Source: Gentiana macrophylla
Lineage: Eukaryota; Streptophyta; Magnoliopsida; Gentianales; Gentianaceae
NCBI GenBank assembly: GCA_026214975.1
Contig: CM047808.1
Location: forward strand, 65,808,583 to 65,872,582
Length of the DNA: 64,000 nt
Direction: 5' to 3'
Both the position numbers and the translations under genes were made by a program. Shown in pieces: positions 35,814 to 46,594 of the stretch. Below the pieces are notes generated by a model. The model made no database searches, was not told the DNA's origin, and was given only the letters and a program-made list of their open reading frames with translations. How positions within the stretch are numbered: the first letter of the stretch is position 1; every line of letters starts with the position of its first letter.

Positions 35814-37588
35814 TGTTGGAAATAAAATTTATGGTTTGATGATGATTCATCAGTTATTATGTTATTATTTTTAAACCCCGTTCATAAAGTATCATAACTA
35901 GTTGTTATAGTGCAAAGCAAAAAGATGTCTAGAAATCAATGTATAGGATTTTAATAAAGTCTGATATTTGTATAAGTAAATCAGACAAGCACTGTAATAG
36001 TTCTAGGATCAGAACTGTGAAAACGAGAAACTATTTTGATGTTACATAGAATACTGAGTTTACAACTGAAGTTTAATCAGTTCAAAGAACTAACTCAGAG
36101 TACACAACTGAAGAAATGAAGAAGGTAAGTTCCCTGAGGGACACAGATTCGGTTGACTTATCTAGAAGCTGAAGAACCGAGGGACACAGACTCAGTTGTA
36201 GAAGATTGAAGAATTGAGGTTCAAACTCAGTTATGGCAGATAAAGCTAAGACTGTAAAGTTAGAATTTAGGAAAGTCTGTGATGACCTGAAATGACTTTA
36301 TGGATCTTGTAAGAAGACCTAAGATACATAAGGAAAATTTTATCTTAGCTAATTTATGAGTTATGGTGTACTCTGATTAAGTCAATAATGATCAAATGAA
36401 AATTTGAGTACTGAGTTTTTGAAGAAGAGTAGAAACTTAGTTAATGCTCCTAAGTTGAAAACTGACTAATTCTATAAGACCAGTTTTCATTCTGAGATCA
36501 AAGTAAGAGAAACTGAAGAAGAGCTGACCGTTATAAAGCACACAATTTTATTGGCTACATAGAAATGTCAGAAAGGACATTGACATTCAACAGAATAAGC
36601 AGGACCACCAACGGATACAAGAATTCAAGTTCAAACGTTCAAATTCATCTAACCGTTAGAGAAACCCCTATAAATAGTTTACTTCTAAGGTTAAATTTAT
36701 CAGAAAGATTCAAGTAAAGGGGGAAAGTGAATCAAAAGAACTCCTGCTAATTTATAGTGCAAGATAGAGAAATCTTCAAGTGATCATAAGGATTCAAAGA
36801 AAAATCAAGATCAATCATTTGAAGAAAAACAAAGCTGAACATATCATATACATCAAGAAGAAGAAGCTCAAATCACAAGTTGAATCATAGTTATTGATTC
36901 AAGTCTCAACTTTGATTTTATCAAAGGTTTAGACTGTGAAACACCAAGAAGGTGTGAAGGAAAGTTGAGTGCAGTCAGGAAGACTGTGTTTGTGATGAGC
37001 TGGTGAAGAGGCAATCAAAGCCTCCAAGGACCAGTGTAGCATGCTGAGTTCAAACAAAAATTCTACTAGTTGAAGACTGAAACTGGAAGATTGTGAAGCT
37101 AGGGATTAGTGAAGGACAATCAGTGTTTAAATTTACTTTGTGTCTTGTAACTGTAAACCTCAAGAAAATAGTGAATTTTCCCTCCTACATCACAAGGGAA
37201 GAGAGGACTGACAGAATTACACCACCTGGAACCTCTATAATTTATGTCTCATTTACTTATTTACTTTATGCATTTAATTACAGCATGTAAGTTTATATCA
37301 CACCTGATCACAGACTCAGCAAACATAAGAAACTGAGTCAGTACAGCATTGCATTTTATCTGGACAAACTGATAAACTTTAGTTTCATATAAAGGCTTCA
37401 TTTAATCCTTTGTTGGTTAACTCAGTTAAGGATAAGTCAGTCTTGACTTATACCAAGCTAAGTTAACTTAACTCAACACAAGTTTAAGCTAAACTTAATC
37501 TGTTCAAGATTCAGTTTTCAGTTAAGTTTTCGGGGACAAGTTTATCAGCCCCCTCTAAACTTGTGTTAGCCTTTCCTAGGGACAAACA
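35814..37588 (+). repeat. 3' LTR of second Sirevirus-like element
   Basis: Starts TGTTGGAAAT and ends GGGACAAACA (1775 bp). It matches the minus-strand LTR 3595-2411 in its first 1.4 kb. The end was chosen at the 'ccccctctaaacttgtgttagc' context, which precedes the LTR end in this type. No 5' LTR is present to confirm it, so the last bases are uncertain. Confidence 0.7.
36668..36677 (+). promoter_or_regulatory. TATA box of Sirevirus-like LTR
   Basis: CTATAAATAG, identical to the box on the minus strand at 2851-2860. Confidence 0.6.
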
Positions 37589-38560
37589 AATATCCACCCT
37601 CTTTCTCTTTTCAAGAAGGTTAATTTCTCAGTCCCCATAAGCCAAACCGTCACTATAAGATTTGTGGATCACTCGGTTGACATGATCTGTGGTAAGCTGA
37701 GAGACTGCATAGTTTAGTTGGGAAGCCTTGAGTTTCCTAGTGACTTCCTAGTTTTGGACATCCCAGAAGATCTGAGTGTTAATGTGTTGCTTGGGCGCCC
37801 GTTCTTGGCAACCAGCAGATAGCCATAATTGACATGGATAATAGAGAGATAACTGCAAGATCTAATAACGATGTGGTAACCTTCAATATTATAGAGCCAC
37901 TAAGGATTAGAGCGGGAGAATGCCATGTTATGTCTGAATTCTGAAAGAGGGTGTGTGGAAAAGGATGGTGTTGAGAGCGAACAAGATACGGATGCTATGG
38001 TAGGAGCAAGCGAGGATGAATTTTTAAAGATCTTGCTTTGAGAAAAGAGGACGAGGATCACTACAATCCACCATGTGAGGAAATCCATCATGATATTTTA
38101 GAAACGGATACGGCCGCATACGTGCTGCAAGCTTTAAACTAAAGGATGAGTCAATGAATTATTTGAGCTTCAAGGAGAAATCTCAATGTACGCGAGGCAA
38201 GCCTAGTGCACTGGCCAAGAGATACAAACATGCAAGGCAAAGAGCTCAAGGTCTTACGAAGGAAGCTAGAGAATGAGCGTTTCAGGACGGTAAGGAAGAG
38301 TGCGTTTTCCTCGGCATAAAAAGCCTAGGAAGAGGTTTGGTCGAGAGAGAAGGAAGACGCACTTCTATGAAGGCCTCCAGAGTGCATGTTTAGCGGGTCA
38401 AAAGCCCGAAGGTCTGAATGAGGAGAAGTCTAAAGACAAGTCGAGCTGACGACTTTAAACTCATAAATAATTCTCACCCTTAGCTAGTCAAATAAAAGTA
38501 TTCGAAAAAACAATGAGGTTTTTTTTATCCTGTCGCATCCCCAGGCTAAATTCCAACGGA
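37589..38560 (+). mobile_element. Athila-like Ty3/gypsy fragment
   Basis: Host sequence into which the second Sirevirus-like element inserted. It carries a protease relic (37629-37941), scrambled coding sequence, and at about 38438 'gtcgagctgacgactttaaac', a motif known just after pol in Athila elements. Most of pol is deleted. Confidence 0.65.
37629..37941 (+). pseudogene. Retropepsin-like protease relic (Athila type)
   Basis: In one frame the relic reads FPSDFLVLDI, PEDLSVNV and LLGRPFLATS, the C-terminal half of a gypsy aspartic protease (the I/LLGRPFL motif). A frameshift then leads to IDMDNREITARSNNDVVTF. The DTG active-site part is missing, one internal stop lies at about 37716, and the frame ends at a stop near 37942. 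Confidence 0.75.
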
Positions 38561-39192
38561 TGGTGGGAAGGTTTTTTTTACTCATTGGTCAGTCCGGTGA
38601 AGTAGGTTATGTTCAGTCGGAGAAAGCACAAAGAATATGGAATAACAGTTTATGAGGAGTCAATCTGGAATAATAACTGTCAAGGATTCAGTGTGTTAGT
38701 AGGCAGGTTCAAAGCTTGAAGGAATCTGTAAAGGATGTGGTTTTGCAACTGCAAAGCTGACATCCACATTTGCGAGCATGGCTGGGCACAGATCCCTGGG
38801 TTTGAGCATAATTTGGGACATGTCCTCAAACGCGTGTAGCTTACGCGTTGTTGTTAGATGTATGACATGACAGCCAGCCGTTTCAGCCACCCTTTCCACT
38901 AACCCACCTTTTTCCCCTTCCTATTAACCCACCATTACTCATCACCTCAATCCTCTCTTCATTTTCCACAACCCACTCACCCTCATAACTCTTTTACCAC
39001 TATCCCACTATCACCTCTCCATATTCATCCTACTTCCTCTATTTAAACCTCTATACTCTTCAATTCAACCCACCACATTTCCTATATTTTTTCTTCTTCT
39101 ATAACTCTAGAAAAATCTGGCACCAGCATACACCACCACCGTACACCACCATTTCACCACCAAATTATCCAACAAACACCACTTCTCTAACC
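38561..39192 (+). other. Unassigned flank, C-rich in the right half
   Basis: No gene recognised. Bases 38890-39190 are strikingly C/A-rich with short 'accacc' and 'cacc' runs and contain 'ctatttaaacctctatac' (39037-39054), a possible TATA context. This could be the LTR or leader of the Athila-like element, but I cannot pair it with another copy. Confidence 0.3.
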
Positions 39193-39197
39193 ATCAC

Positions 39198-39486
39198 TGA
39201 CGATACCAGATTTCACCACTATGCATGCCAAGCACGTGAGCTTCAAAAAATGGCAAGAATAGACCTAACACCCTACCCATAAGAGTCAAGAGTCCCATCA
39301 TAGACAAAGGGCCGAGTCGAGTCTTCATAAAGTAAGGCAGTTCAGGTCATCCTTCGGTCCATTGTAGGTCGGTAAGGACAAGACCAAGATAGAACTGCCC
39401 AGCACGGTCGTACGGACTTTGGCTGCTTGTCAGAGGTTGGCTAGAGCATGGACCCAACCTTAGAAAATAGCCACACGTTGGATAGC
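39198..39486 (+). repeat. First LTR of array, truncated
   Basis: Starts TGACGATACC like the other LTRs and matches their first 290 bp, with more divergence than the others show. It breaks at GAATA (39487-39491). Confidence 0.85.
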
Positions 39487-39491
39487 GAATA
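39487..39491 (+). other. Microhomology deletion junction
   Basis: GAATA is shared by the LTR ('tagtgaatataat', for example 39847-39859) and by the interior end ('tttgaataagtcaagcc', for example 46517-46533). The first unit jumps from one to the other here, removing about 400 bp of LTR and more than 6 kb of interior. Confidence 0.7.
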
Positions 39492-39548
39492 AGTCAAGCC
39501 CGCCTAACATTTAACTCAGATCCGATCTGACCTCAAGAATTCAGCTGG

Positions 39549-39562
39549 ATCTGGGGGGCTTA
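39549..39562 (+). other. Polypurine tract, collapsed unit
   Basis: ATCTGGGGGGCTTA directly before the LTR; the same tract is at 46581-46594 and, one G shorter, at 53609-53621. Confidence 0.8.
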
Positions 39563-40268
39563 TGACGATACCGGATTTCACCACTGTGCGTACCAAGAAC
39601 GTGACCCCAAAAATAATTGCAAGAATACCTAATGCCCTACCTATAGGGCCATGAGTCCCTAACAGTCAAAGGGCCGAGCCGAGTCTTCATAAAGGAAGGT
39701 TGTTCAAGTCGTCCCTCGGTCCACTATAGGTCGGTTAGGACGAGACCAAGGCAGAACTGCCCAGCTCGGACATACGGACCTTAGTTGCTTGTCGGAGGTC
39801 GGCTAGAGCATCGACACGACCTCAGAAAATCACTGCATGTTTTCTAGTGAATATAATATTGACAATGATTATACGATAATTACGGAAAGAATCCCAAGCC
39901 ATTAAGGCTCCAATCTTTATCATTTAATATGAATATTTGTATATCCCTATCACCTCCTAAAATCAAGGGATAATCCCTGAAATATCTCTAACTTGAATCA
40001 CACAAAAATAGAGTCCACATTGGACACGGCCCACACAAGCCAAGGGCACCATCGCCCCCTATATAAAAAATCCCAAAGAACTACGACAGACTTCATTCCA
40101 ACATACACATTGGATATGTAGGCATCCTGGAGAAATTCCCAGGCTCAGTCTAAGTCACCCCTGCAAAACCCCCTCACATCTTCATATATTTCTTGATTTT
40201 TCATCCTAACTAGTTCTCATTAGATGAGAAGGACCCAAATTTTATACCCGGTGAATTTTGTTTCGTCA
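39563..40268 (+). repeat. Second LTR of array
   Basis: 706 bp, ends TGACGA...TCGTCA (perfect inverted termini). It serves as 3' LTR of the collapsed unit and 5' LTR of unit 1. Confidence 0.9.
40060..40069 (+). promoter_or_regulatory. TATA box of Tat-like LTR
   Basis: TATATAAAAA in 'gccccctatataaaaaatccc'; conserved near 47092-47101 and 54120-54129 in the other LTRs. Confidence 0.65.
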
Positions 40269-40287
40269 ATTGGAGCTAGAAGGTGGG
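40269..40287 (+). other. Probable primer-binding site
   Basis: ATTGGAGCTAGAAGGTGGG right after the LTR end; the core TGGAGCTAGAAGG would pair with a tRNA 3' end ...AGCTCCA. I cannot name the tRNA. The same sequence follows the LTR ending at 47298. Confidence 0.5.
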
Positions 40288-40330
40288 TCTTCTACTGGTA
40301 ATTGTTTTCGGAGGATTTGAGGTATTCATC

Positions 40331-41511
40331 ATGCCACCAAAACCCAACACACGAGCCCAGAAGGTTACTTCTACCGCCGCAAACACAGCAAATGCCCAAA
40401 AAAATTGTTGTAATGACCATGAGAACGAGGATGCGATACAGAAAGCCAGGCCTACCAATCAGAAGAAACCTCCCTAAATTTGGAGTAGCAAGCCGTTAAA
40501 GTGAAATTGGCGGCCATGGATCCCGCTACTAGACGGGACATCCTCAAGGCCATACAATCAAAAGAAGACAACGTAGAGGAGGATACTAGAGAAAAAACTC
40601 CTCATAATTAAAAACATGATGAAGAAACTTATGTCTCGAACAAGGGGAAGAAACCGCTGAATGCTCAAGTTGGGGAGGCAGATCATTTGTTGCAGTATAT
40701 CACCCAGATGAGTTTGTTCAACGCTTCAGACGAGATGAAGTGCAAAGCGATCCCCACACTCCTGACGGGCAGGTCCCGAGAGAGGTTTTGTAGACTGCCA
40801 CCAAGGTCGATTTCAAAATTTTGAAGACCTAGGGAGGATGTTTCTTAAGGCCTTTGTCACTGCCAGGCCATTTCTGAGGAATGCAACCCCCCTCCATACA
40901 ATCGAACAGAAGAAAGAGGAATATGTCCTCCAGATTTAAATAAGGTTCAATGAGGAGGCGGCACAAGTTCAGAGCATAGACGATTCGCTATTGATTACTT
41001 CGTTCATCACCGGACTCCCAGAAGGGCAGTTATACGCGAAACTAACAAGTAGACTCCCAAAGACTACGGAGAGTGCATAGATGCTGCATATATGTACTAC
41101 CAGTGAGAAAAGGCCAATAGACTAAAATGAGAATCAGAGAAGGGAGATTCTAAAAGATAAAAGGTTGAAGATAAGCAAGTCAGGAAGAGAAAACCGGCCT
41201 AGGACCGAGCTGCTGCATCAACCGCAGATCGTTCAGGGAAGAAAAATGTCTTACAAGAAAGGGACTTTATCCCTTTGAACAGGTCTCGTGTGCAAGTCTT
41301 GGAAATCATGAAAAGGAAAGGGTTGGCAAAAACTCCTCCGCCGATGAGGGGACCACCAGAAAGGCGAGACAAGAGTAAGTTTTGCGCCTTCCACAAGGAT
41401 GTAGGGCATGATTCAGATGATTGTAACTATCTGATAAGAGATATCAACACTGCTATCAGGGATGGAAATCTAGATGAGGTCATAGACCGATCTCAGGACC
41501 ACAAACCATGA
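40331..41511 (+). pseudogene. Gag, unit 1
   Basis: ATG at 40331 (MPPKPNTRAQK start) 62 bp after the LTR, then frameshifts and stops near 40475, 40608, 40828 and others. Recognisable parts are a capsid-like region with ITQMSLFNASDEMK (about 40697) and, in the last clean segment (41275-41511), the knuckle C-A-F-H-K-D-V-G-H-D-S-D-D-C at residues 37-50, a C-x2-H-x4-H-x4-C type typical of Tat/Athila gag. It ends at a stop after DHKP that unit 2 shares. Confidence 0.8.
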
Positions 41512-41541
41512 AGTCGAAGAGAGTTTAAGAGGGGTGCATAC

Positions 41542-41971
41542 ATGCAAGATCGGGATCATCGAGATGAGCCACCAAGGAGAAGGGACAGGACCATAGACGC
41601 TTATCGGCAAGTAGATAACGGTCCGATCAACACAATAAATACCATTGTAGGTGGGCCTAGCGTCATCCTGGAGGGTTTAAACGGACAGGTCGGGAAATCG
41701 GTGATGTACGGTCTGAGGGACCCCATCCCTATGATAAGTAACAATGAGGGCTTAGTCATTGAAGCGGTGGTCCACAAAAATCTTGTGAAATGCATAAGTG
41801 TGGACACTGGAAGTGCCGTTAATGTTCTGTACCACTCTGCATTCTAGTCTATGAATTTAAAAGATTCTGAGCATACTCCCTTGTCGGCACCTCTCTTTGG
41901 ATTTGCTGGTCCTCCAGTTCATCCTCTAGGAATGATCAATCTGGCAACCACGTTTGGCAGGGAGCCAAAAT
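41542..41971 (+). pseudogene. Aspartic protease, unit 1
   Basis: Clean segment 41542-41847, with the active-site VDTGSAVNVLY at residues 87-97, then a stop after HSAF and continuation with PLFGFAGPPVHPLG to about 41971. Gypsy retropepsin normally follows gag in one polyprotein; here a stop separates them. No RT follows. Confidence 0.8.
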
Positions 41972-42384
41972 GAAAAACACTAATGATAAACTATGTGGTG
42001 GTTAAAGCTCCCTCCAAACATCATGATGGGAAGACCAGCACTGATCGAGCTTCTAGCAGTCATCTCACCGGCCCATATGAGCCTGAAGTTCTTCACCGCA
42101 GATGGATCAGTACAGATAAAGGGAGACATGGAGACAACTAGGAGCTTCTAAACCACAATGATCAATAGAAAAGGGGTTGAGCTGATACATCATGAGACTA
42201 GTTATAGGCATTATGAGCTGCAACTTTATATTTTCGTCTTAAATACGTTGGTCTTTCATTTTACTATTTTTTGAATATTTTGATTTTGCACTTGGTGGTT
42301 GATTTTCTTAATGCGATTTATAATTTTGTCATATTGATGGTGCATGGTTATACAAATAAAGCTTGCAGGAAACGTACAAATGAA
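41972..42384 (+). mobile_element. Decayed post-protease sequence, unit 1
   Basis: Short coding-like pieces (such as YVVVKAPS and the stretch around 42040-42120, which resembles the protease C-terminus NNILGRPAL area), then non-coding sequence up to the minisatellite. Polymerase domains are absent. Confidence 0.5.
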
Positions 42385-42727
42385 GTCCGCAGGTTGGACC
42401 CGTTGAGTTCCACAGGTCGGACTCAGTGTAATTGCTATTTATGTCCGCAGGTCGGTCCCGCTGAGATCTGTCGGTCGGATTCAGTGTAATTACTATTTAT
42501 GTCTGCAGGTCAGACCCGCTGAGTTCCGTAGGTCGGACTCAGTGTAATTTCTATTCTGTCCGTAGGTCGGACCCGCGGAGTTCAACAGGTCGGACCCGCT
42601 GAGTTCCGCAGGTCGGACCCACTGAGTTCCGCAGGTCGGACCCGCTGAGTTCCAAAGGTCAGACTCAGTTTAATTCTTATCTAAGTGCACAAGACGGACC
42701 TTCCGAGCTCCGCAGGTCAGACTCCGT
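42385..42727 (+). repeat. Minisatellite, unit 1 (23-bp basic, 58-bp higher-order)
   Basis: Basic unit close to ccgcaggtcggacccgctgagtt (23 bp). Every second copy first continues into 'cagtgtaattgctatttatg', giving three 57-58-bp higher-order units at 42385-42555, followed by four or more plain 23-bp units. Same arrangement at 49417-49759. Confidence 0.85.
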
Positions 42728-42895
42728 ATAATTATACCTAAGTCTACGAGACGGGTCAAGTGTAATTGTAGTAAATCTGTGAGACACAAAAAAAGAGGAG
42801 AAAGTAGATGCAAAAAAGATCATTCATAATCCAGAAACTCTTACAAGGCACGATAAAAAGAAAATGAAAAAATTCAAGAATTAATCTGCACTAAG
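42728..42895 (+). other. Short spacer after minisatellite, unit 1
   Basis: A-rich, no ORF, lies between the repeat and the 3' end of antisense pseudogene A. Confidence 0.5.
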
Positions 42896-43642
42896 TTACG
42901 CATCCCCAGTGCAGATCTGCATTCTGCAGCTACATGTACAAAGATTCAAAATTAACCAAGAGAAAGATATGGGCCGAGTAGGATTGATTATCCTCGCAAA
43001 GGTGACAGCTACACGATGAATTATGACCCCCCAGTCGACCCCCACCTGAGGGGTAAAGATTGCATGAATCAAAATGGCTTCTTCATCAGTAAGAACCTCA
43101 AAATCTGTCGTCAAGATAGCACGAGTGTTGATAAACCGTTTCCATTCCCGATGAGACCAATGCAAATTGGAAGCAACACCTTGCAAGACAGGATCCCATT
43201 CATCTAAGAACAAACACTGGTAAGTGTATGCTCTATGCGCAAGATAAGGATCCTCATTATCCAGATCCCAAGCAGCCTTATAAAGTAGGGCCAGATCGAC
43301 GTTGGGGAGGCAAATAACACATTTATGACCGCCGGAGTAGAGCCAATAGGAATGCCTCGAAGGGAAACTGAGTGGTGCCTTCAACAGAGTCAGCCTCCGA
43401 TAAAATGGAATAAAACTCACGCACTTGGGTGAGATTATACCACCCCCCAGCCACTGCCGTATAATCACGCCACCCTGAAAAAACAACGTGAAACATAGAA
43501 CCACTGCCCTTAACCTTATGCATGTTCAAACCCTATTAAAATAACCCCAGAAATTTCCCCAGGCGGTAACAGAGGCTAAAGAAAACAAAGGAGACACGTC
43601 GGGGGCCGGAGTGGGGGAAGAACTAGTAGAAGTCATCGACAT
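42896..43642 (-). pseudogene. Antisense pseudogene A, unit 1 (plant transposon domain type)
   Basis: On the strand opposite to gag. Likely start ATG at 43642 (MSMTSTSSSP, Ser/Pro/Thr-rich). Frames in order: VREFYSIL, then LRGIPIGSTPAVIN, then PNVDLALLYKAAWDLD, and a long clean segment from 43504 with REWKRFINTRAILTTDF, TDEEAILIHAIF and WGVIIHR. This order resembles the 'putative plant transposon protein' domain (Pfam Transposase_32-like) found in antisense or extra ORFs of plant gypsy elements. At least two frameshifts break it. Biochemical function is not known. Confidence 0.65.
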
Positions 43643-44204
43643 TTTGAAGAAGAAAACAAGTACTCTTTGAGTTGGAAGCGAAGAGAAAAGATCACCCTTT
43701 ATAAGGAAAGGAAAAGAAGCGGACGGACGATATTGAAAATATCTCATGGACGGGGCTAATAAAGGCGTTCTAGATTCTACATACCACATTTATTTCCCCA
43801 CGGGTACCAATAACCCGAGTCAAGGAAACATTAAATGCACGACCATACAAATCGTGATAAAATCGTATGGTGCGCTATGTCAAACAAGTCGGATTCCGGG
43901 CCAAACTACACACCACTAGCTGAGTTTCGCAGTTCGGACACCGCGTAAACCACTGTATCATTCTTCAGTTCTGTAAAAAATCCTAAGAGAAAGGGTTGGC
44001 GAATATGAGTTAATTACGCCATTCGGAAAATGCATCTCACCGAAAGGCATACTGGGGGGCTATCCAAAGGCTGATCAAATGCAAGTAAGAATCTAAAGAT
44101 ATAGTCAAGTATGTCCCTCAAAATCTTTATATTATGTTTATTTAAATACATTTACAATTTTCGGAATCCTAAAAAAACAAAATCAAGAAAAGCAAAGATA
44201 TAAA
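43643..44204 (-). other. Spacer between antisense pseudogenes, unit 1
   Basis: Carries a minus-strand frame from 43789 that joins pseudogene A (MWYVESRTPLL start, possible longer N-terminus), otherwise non-coding. Confidence 0.4.
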
Positions 44205-46366
44205 TCAAGACCCGGGGGTCGAGTTCTGCCCTGGTGTCGTAGCTACCCCAGGCGGCTCGGAAGACCTCCAGAGGGAAATCTTCCGGGTTTCGTGATGAGC
44301 TACAATGTCTATTCCCCTTTTGAAATCCACCTCACTGTCATTGTAGACCTTATCCATACCATACATGTACAGGTTGGCGTGGGGAAGGTGTGTAGTGTCC
44401 ACGTCGGAACATTGGACCAAGGCCTCAATTATACCAATAAAATAAAACTTGCTTAGTACAGGGGCAAGCATTAGTTCCAGAGATTGTTTAAACCCATGAG
44501 AGGCCTTGTATTCGATCAGTTATCGAGAAATGGTGGCAAAAAGCTCAGCCGACAAAGAATTCTTCTCCTCCCTCAGCCTGACGATAATCTCCGTCATCTC
44601 GGACGTCTCAGCTGAGTGCTCCCCATTCATGGCTTCAAGGGAAGATTTATAAGCAGACCCCGATCTTTGCACCTCAGCTTCATGAGCTTGAAACTGTTGC
44701 TTAAGAGATTCTTTCTCCTCCATCACAGCTTGCAACATCTGACTGAGCTGCCACGCTCAGTTAGTTCCCGTTCCATCTCGGTAACCAACTTCCTCAAATT
44801 CCTCGTGTAGGAGGCTGCAGCCGGCAGTCGCTTGTAGGTCTCCTCCCTAATGCAAGAATCCTGAGACATGAATAAATTGAAATGGTAGAAAAAAATAAGG
44901 CCTAGTAACAAAATGGGGAAGGGCACGGAGAACACTCACGTATTCGATTAGGCTGATACCTTTATTGGCCAGCTGCTCGTTGGTCATTTCCAAAACAGGG
45001 TCTGGTACCGGCTCTTCCTCATCCTCAACCTCATTACCCTTATCGGCTTCACCATCCGGTCCAACCGGCTCGGGAGATTCATCCAAGAAAGCTCGGTAAG
45101 CTTCTCTTCCTTTGCCGATCACTGGCCTCGGAACGACTTCTCTTGATCCGAGGGGTACCTTCGTCCTTTTCCTCAATGTCTTCCTCCCGGATTTCTATGG
45201 TAAGGGCTAAAAGTGTTCATCCTCGGAGTTGAAGAAATAGGAACACTCTCCTCTTAATGAGTTGGTTGGCATTCATTTTGACAGCGCTGAGAGGCACCGC
45301 GTTAACAAATATATCTGCAGTTTGGGAAAGAAGACGCTCATCAGAGTGTGTCATTTTGGTAGATGTGCTCGCTATGATCAGCCCTCCTCCCACAGCATTG
45401 GGTAGATATAGTATGGCAATCACCGTAAAGAGAAATAAAGATAAACATCAGGCTATGAAAATTAAAAGAAACAATAAAACATAAGGTAAAGTGTTTATAA
45501 GAAGCATGCTCTGCCATGTTAAAAGGCTCAAAGGGCTCCGGCCTAGCATCGTGCAATCAATATGCATCAATAAACTCCGATGACAACTCCTTGGCAGGGA
45601 TAAAGAAGTTGTCGTTGAGGATAGCATGAAAATTGGCAAACTCCCCCAAGTCGGATGTGGGATCCTTTTCCAGAGTGGCCGATACCCACCAACGCAGTTC
45701 AACCTGACCCCACACCTTACAAAGAAAAATTGCGCCCTCCATTTAGAGGCCGGCGAAACACCATCAGCAATGTAGGTATGAACACCGGACGGGAAGGGAA
45801 GGTGTACCATCCACTCGGTCCTGGATCTTCTGAATGTGGTGGAATCAATGGAATAGAGGGACCGTAAAATTAACATTCATCTTCCTGCAATGGGTGGCGA
45901 ACCCGATTATACTCCTGACCCCGTTAGGAGTCACTTGTGCCACCCCGATCTTGTAGCTGTGCAGCACATCCAGAAATGCAGGGCATCAGGGTAGTCGCAA
46001 TCCAGCCTTTAACTGGCCCACATTTTCAGCACCAAACCCCTCCGGGGGATGACAAGCGTACGTTTGAGGTTCTGCCGGGAGCATAAGAGTATAAATTCCC
46101 TTGTTTATGTTGTATTCCAGACATAATTAGTCCAGGATGCGTTCAGCTAGGATGGAGGCTCTCCTGAAGCTTCCTATGAGGCGTTGAGTGCCCTCCTGAA
46201 TCCACAGTTGGGTTGCCAGGTCAAAAGTCCCGCAATAACAGTAGGAGGAAGCACCGGCTAAATCTGTCGAAGCATCCTCCACCTCTAGACCATTCTCCTT
46301 TTCCCCGGAATTTTCTATAGAAACACTCGCGGGAGTCGAAAAGTTACGGAACGGTTGATATGACAT
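44205..46366 (-). pseudogene. Antisense pseudogene B, unit 1 (gypsy-type transposon domain, coiled coil, intron)
   Basis: Minus-strand gene starting at ATG 46366 (MSYQPFRNFSTPASV). A region at about 46070-45840 in shifted frames reads PQTYACHPPEGFG, TPNGVRSIIGFATHCRK and NFTVPLFH, resembling the 'putative gypsy type transposon' domain (Transposase_28-like). Then come WRAQFFFV, an acidic Pro/Glu-rich linker (45110-44960), a GT-AG intron (44939-44861), a coiled coil with Glu/Lys/Leu heptads (44738-44520) and a C-terminal segment to 44205. Frameshifts interrupt it at several points. Its place opposite the sense genes fits the antisense ORFs described in Tat-lineage elements. Function unknown. 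Confidence 0.65.
44861..44939 (-). other. Probable spliceosomal intron in antisense pseudogene B, unit 1
   Basis: Minus strand GTGAGTGTTC...TTCATGTCTCAG, 79 bp, phase 0. Removing it joins ...NEQLANKGISLIEY to DSCIREETYKRLP, a continuous helical protein, while reading through meets a change of character. The copy at 51891-51968 keeps both splice sites. Confidence 0.6.
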
Positions 46367-46580
46367 GGGAATACAAGCCTCAACCTATCCTCAATAACAA
46401 TTCTTTGAAATGCGCGGGAGACGCCTCGTATTTCATAAAACAATAAGGCATAAGTGATGACATGACAATGCCATCTGGCACCGCTGACTATCCCTAAGAA
46501 AAGACAAGGCTCCGGTTTGAATAAGTCAAGCCAGCCTAAAATCTAACTCAGATCCAATCTGACCTCAAGAATTCAGCTGG
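46367..46580 (+). mobile_element. 3' untranslated region, unit 1
   Basis: Between the antisense start and the PPT. It probably holds the antisense promoter, but I see no clear TATA box. Contains 'ttgaataagtcaagccagcc', the sequence involved in the first-unit deletion. Confidence 0.45.
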
Positions 46581-46594
46581 ATCTGGGGGGCTTA
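46581..46594 (+). other. Polypurine tract, unit 1
   Basis: ATCTGGGGGGCTTA directly before the central LTR. Confidence 0.8.

Noticed and set aside
42385..42727. CRISPR-like regularly spaced repeats
   Set aside because: Units are head-to-tail without unique spacers, in a plant retroelement; it is a minisatellite.
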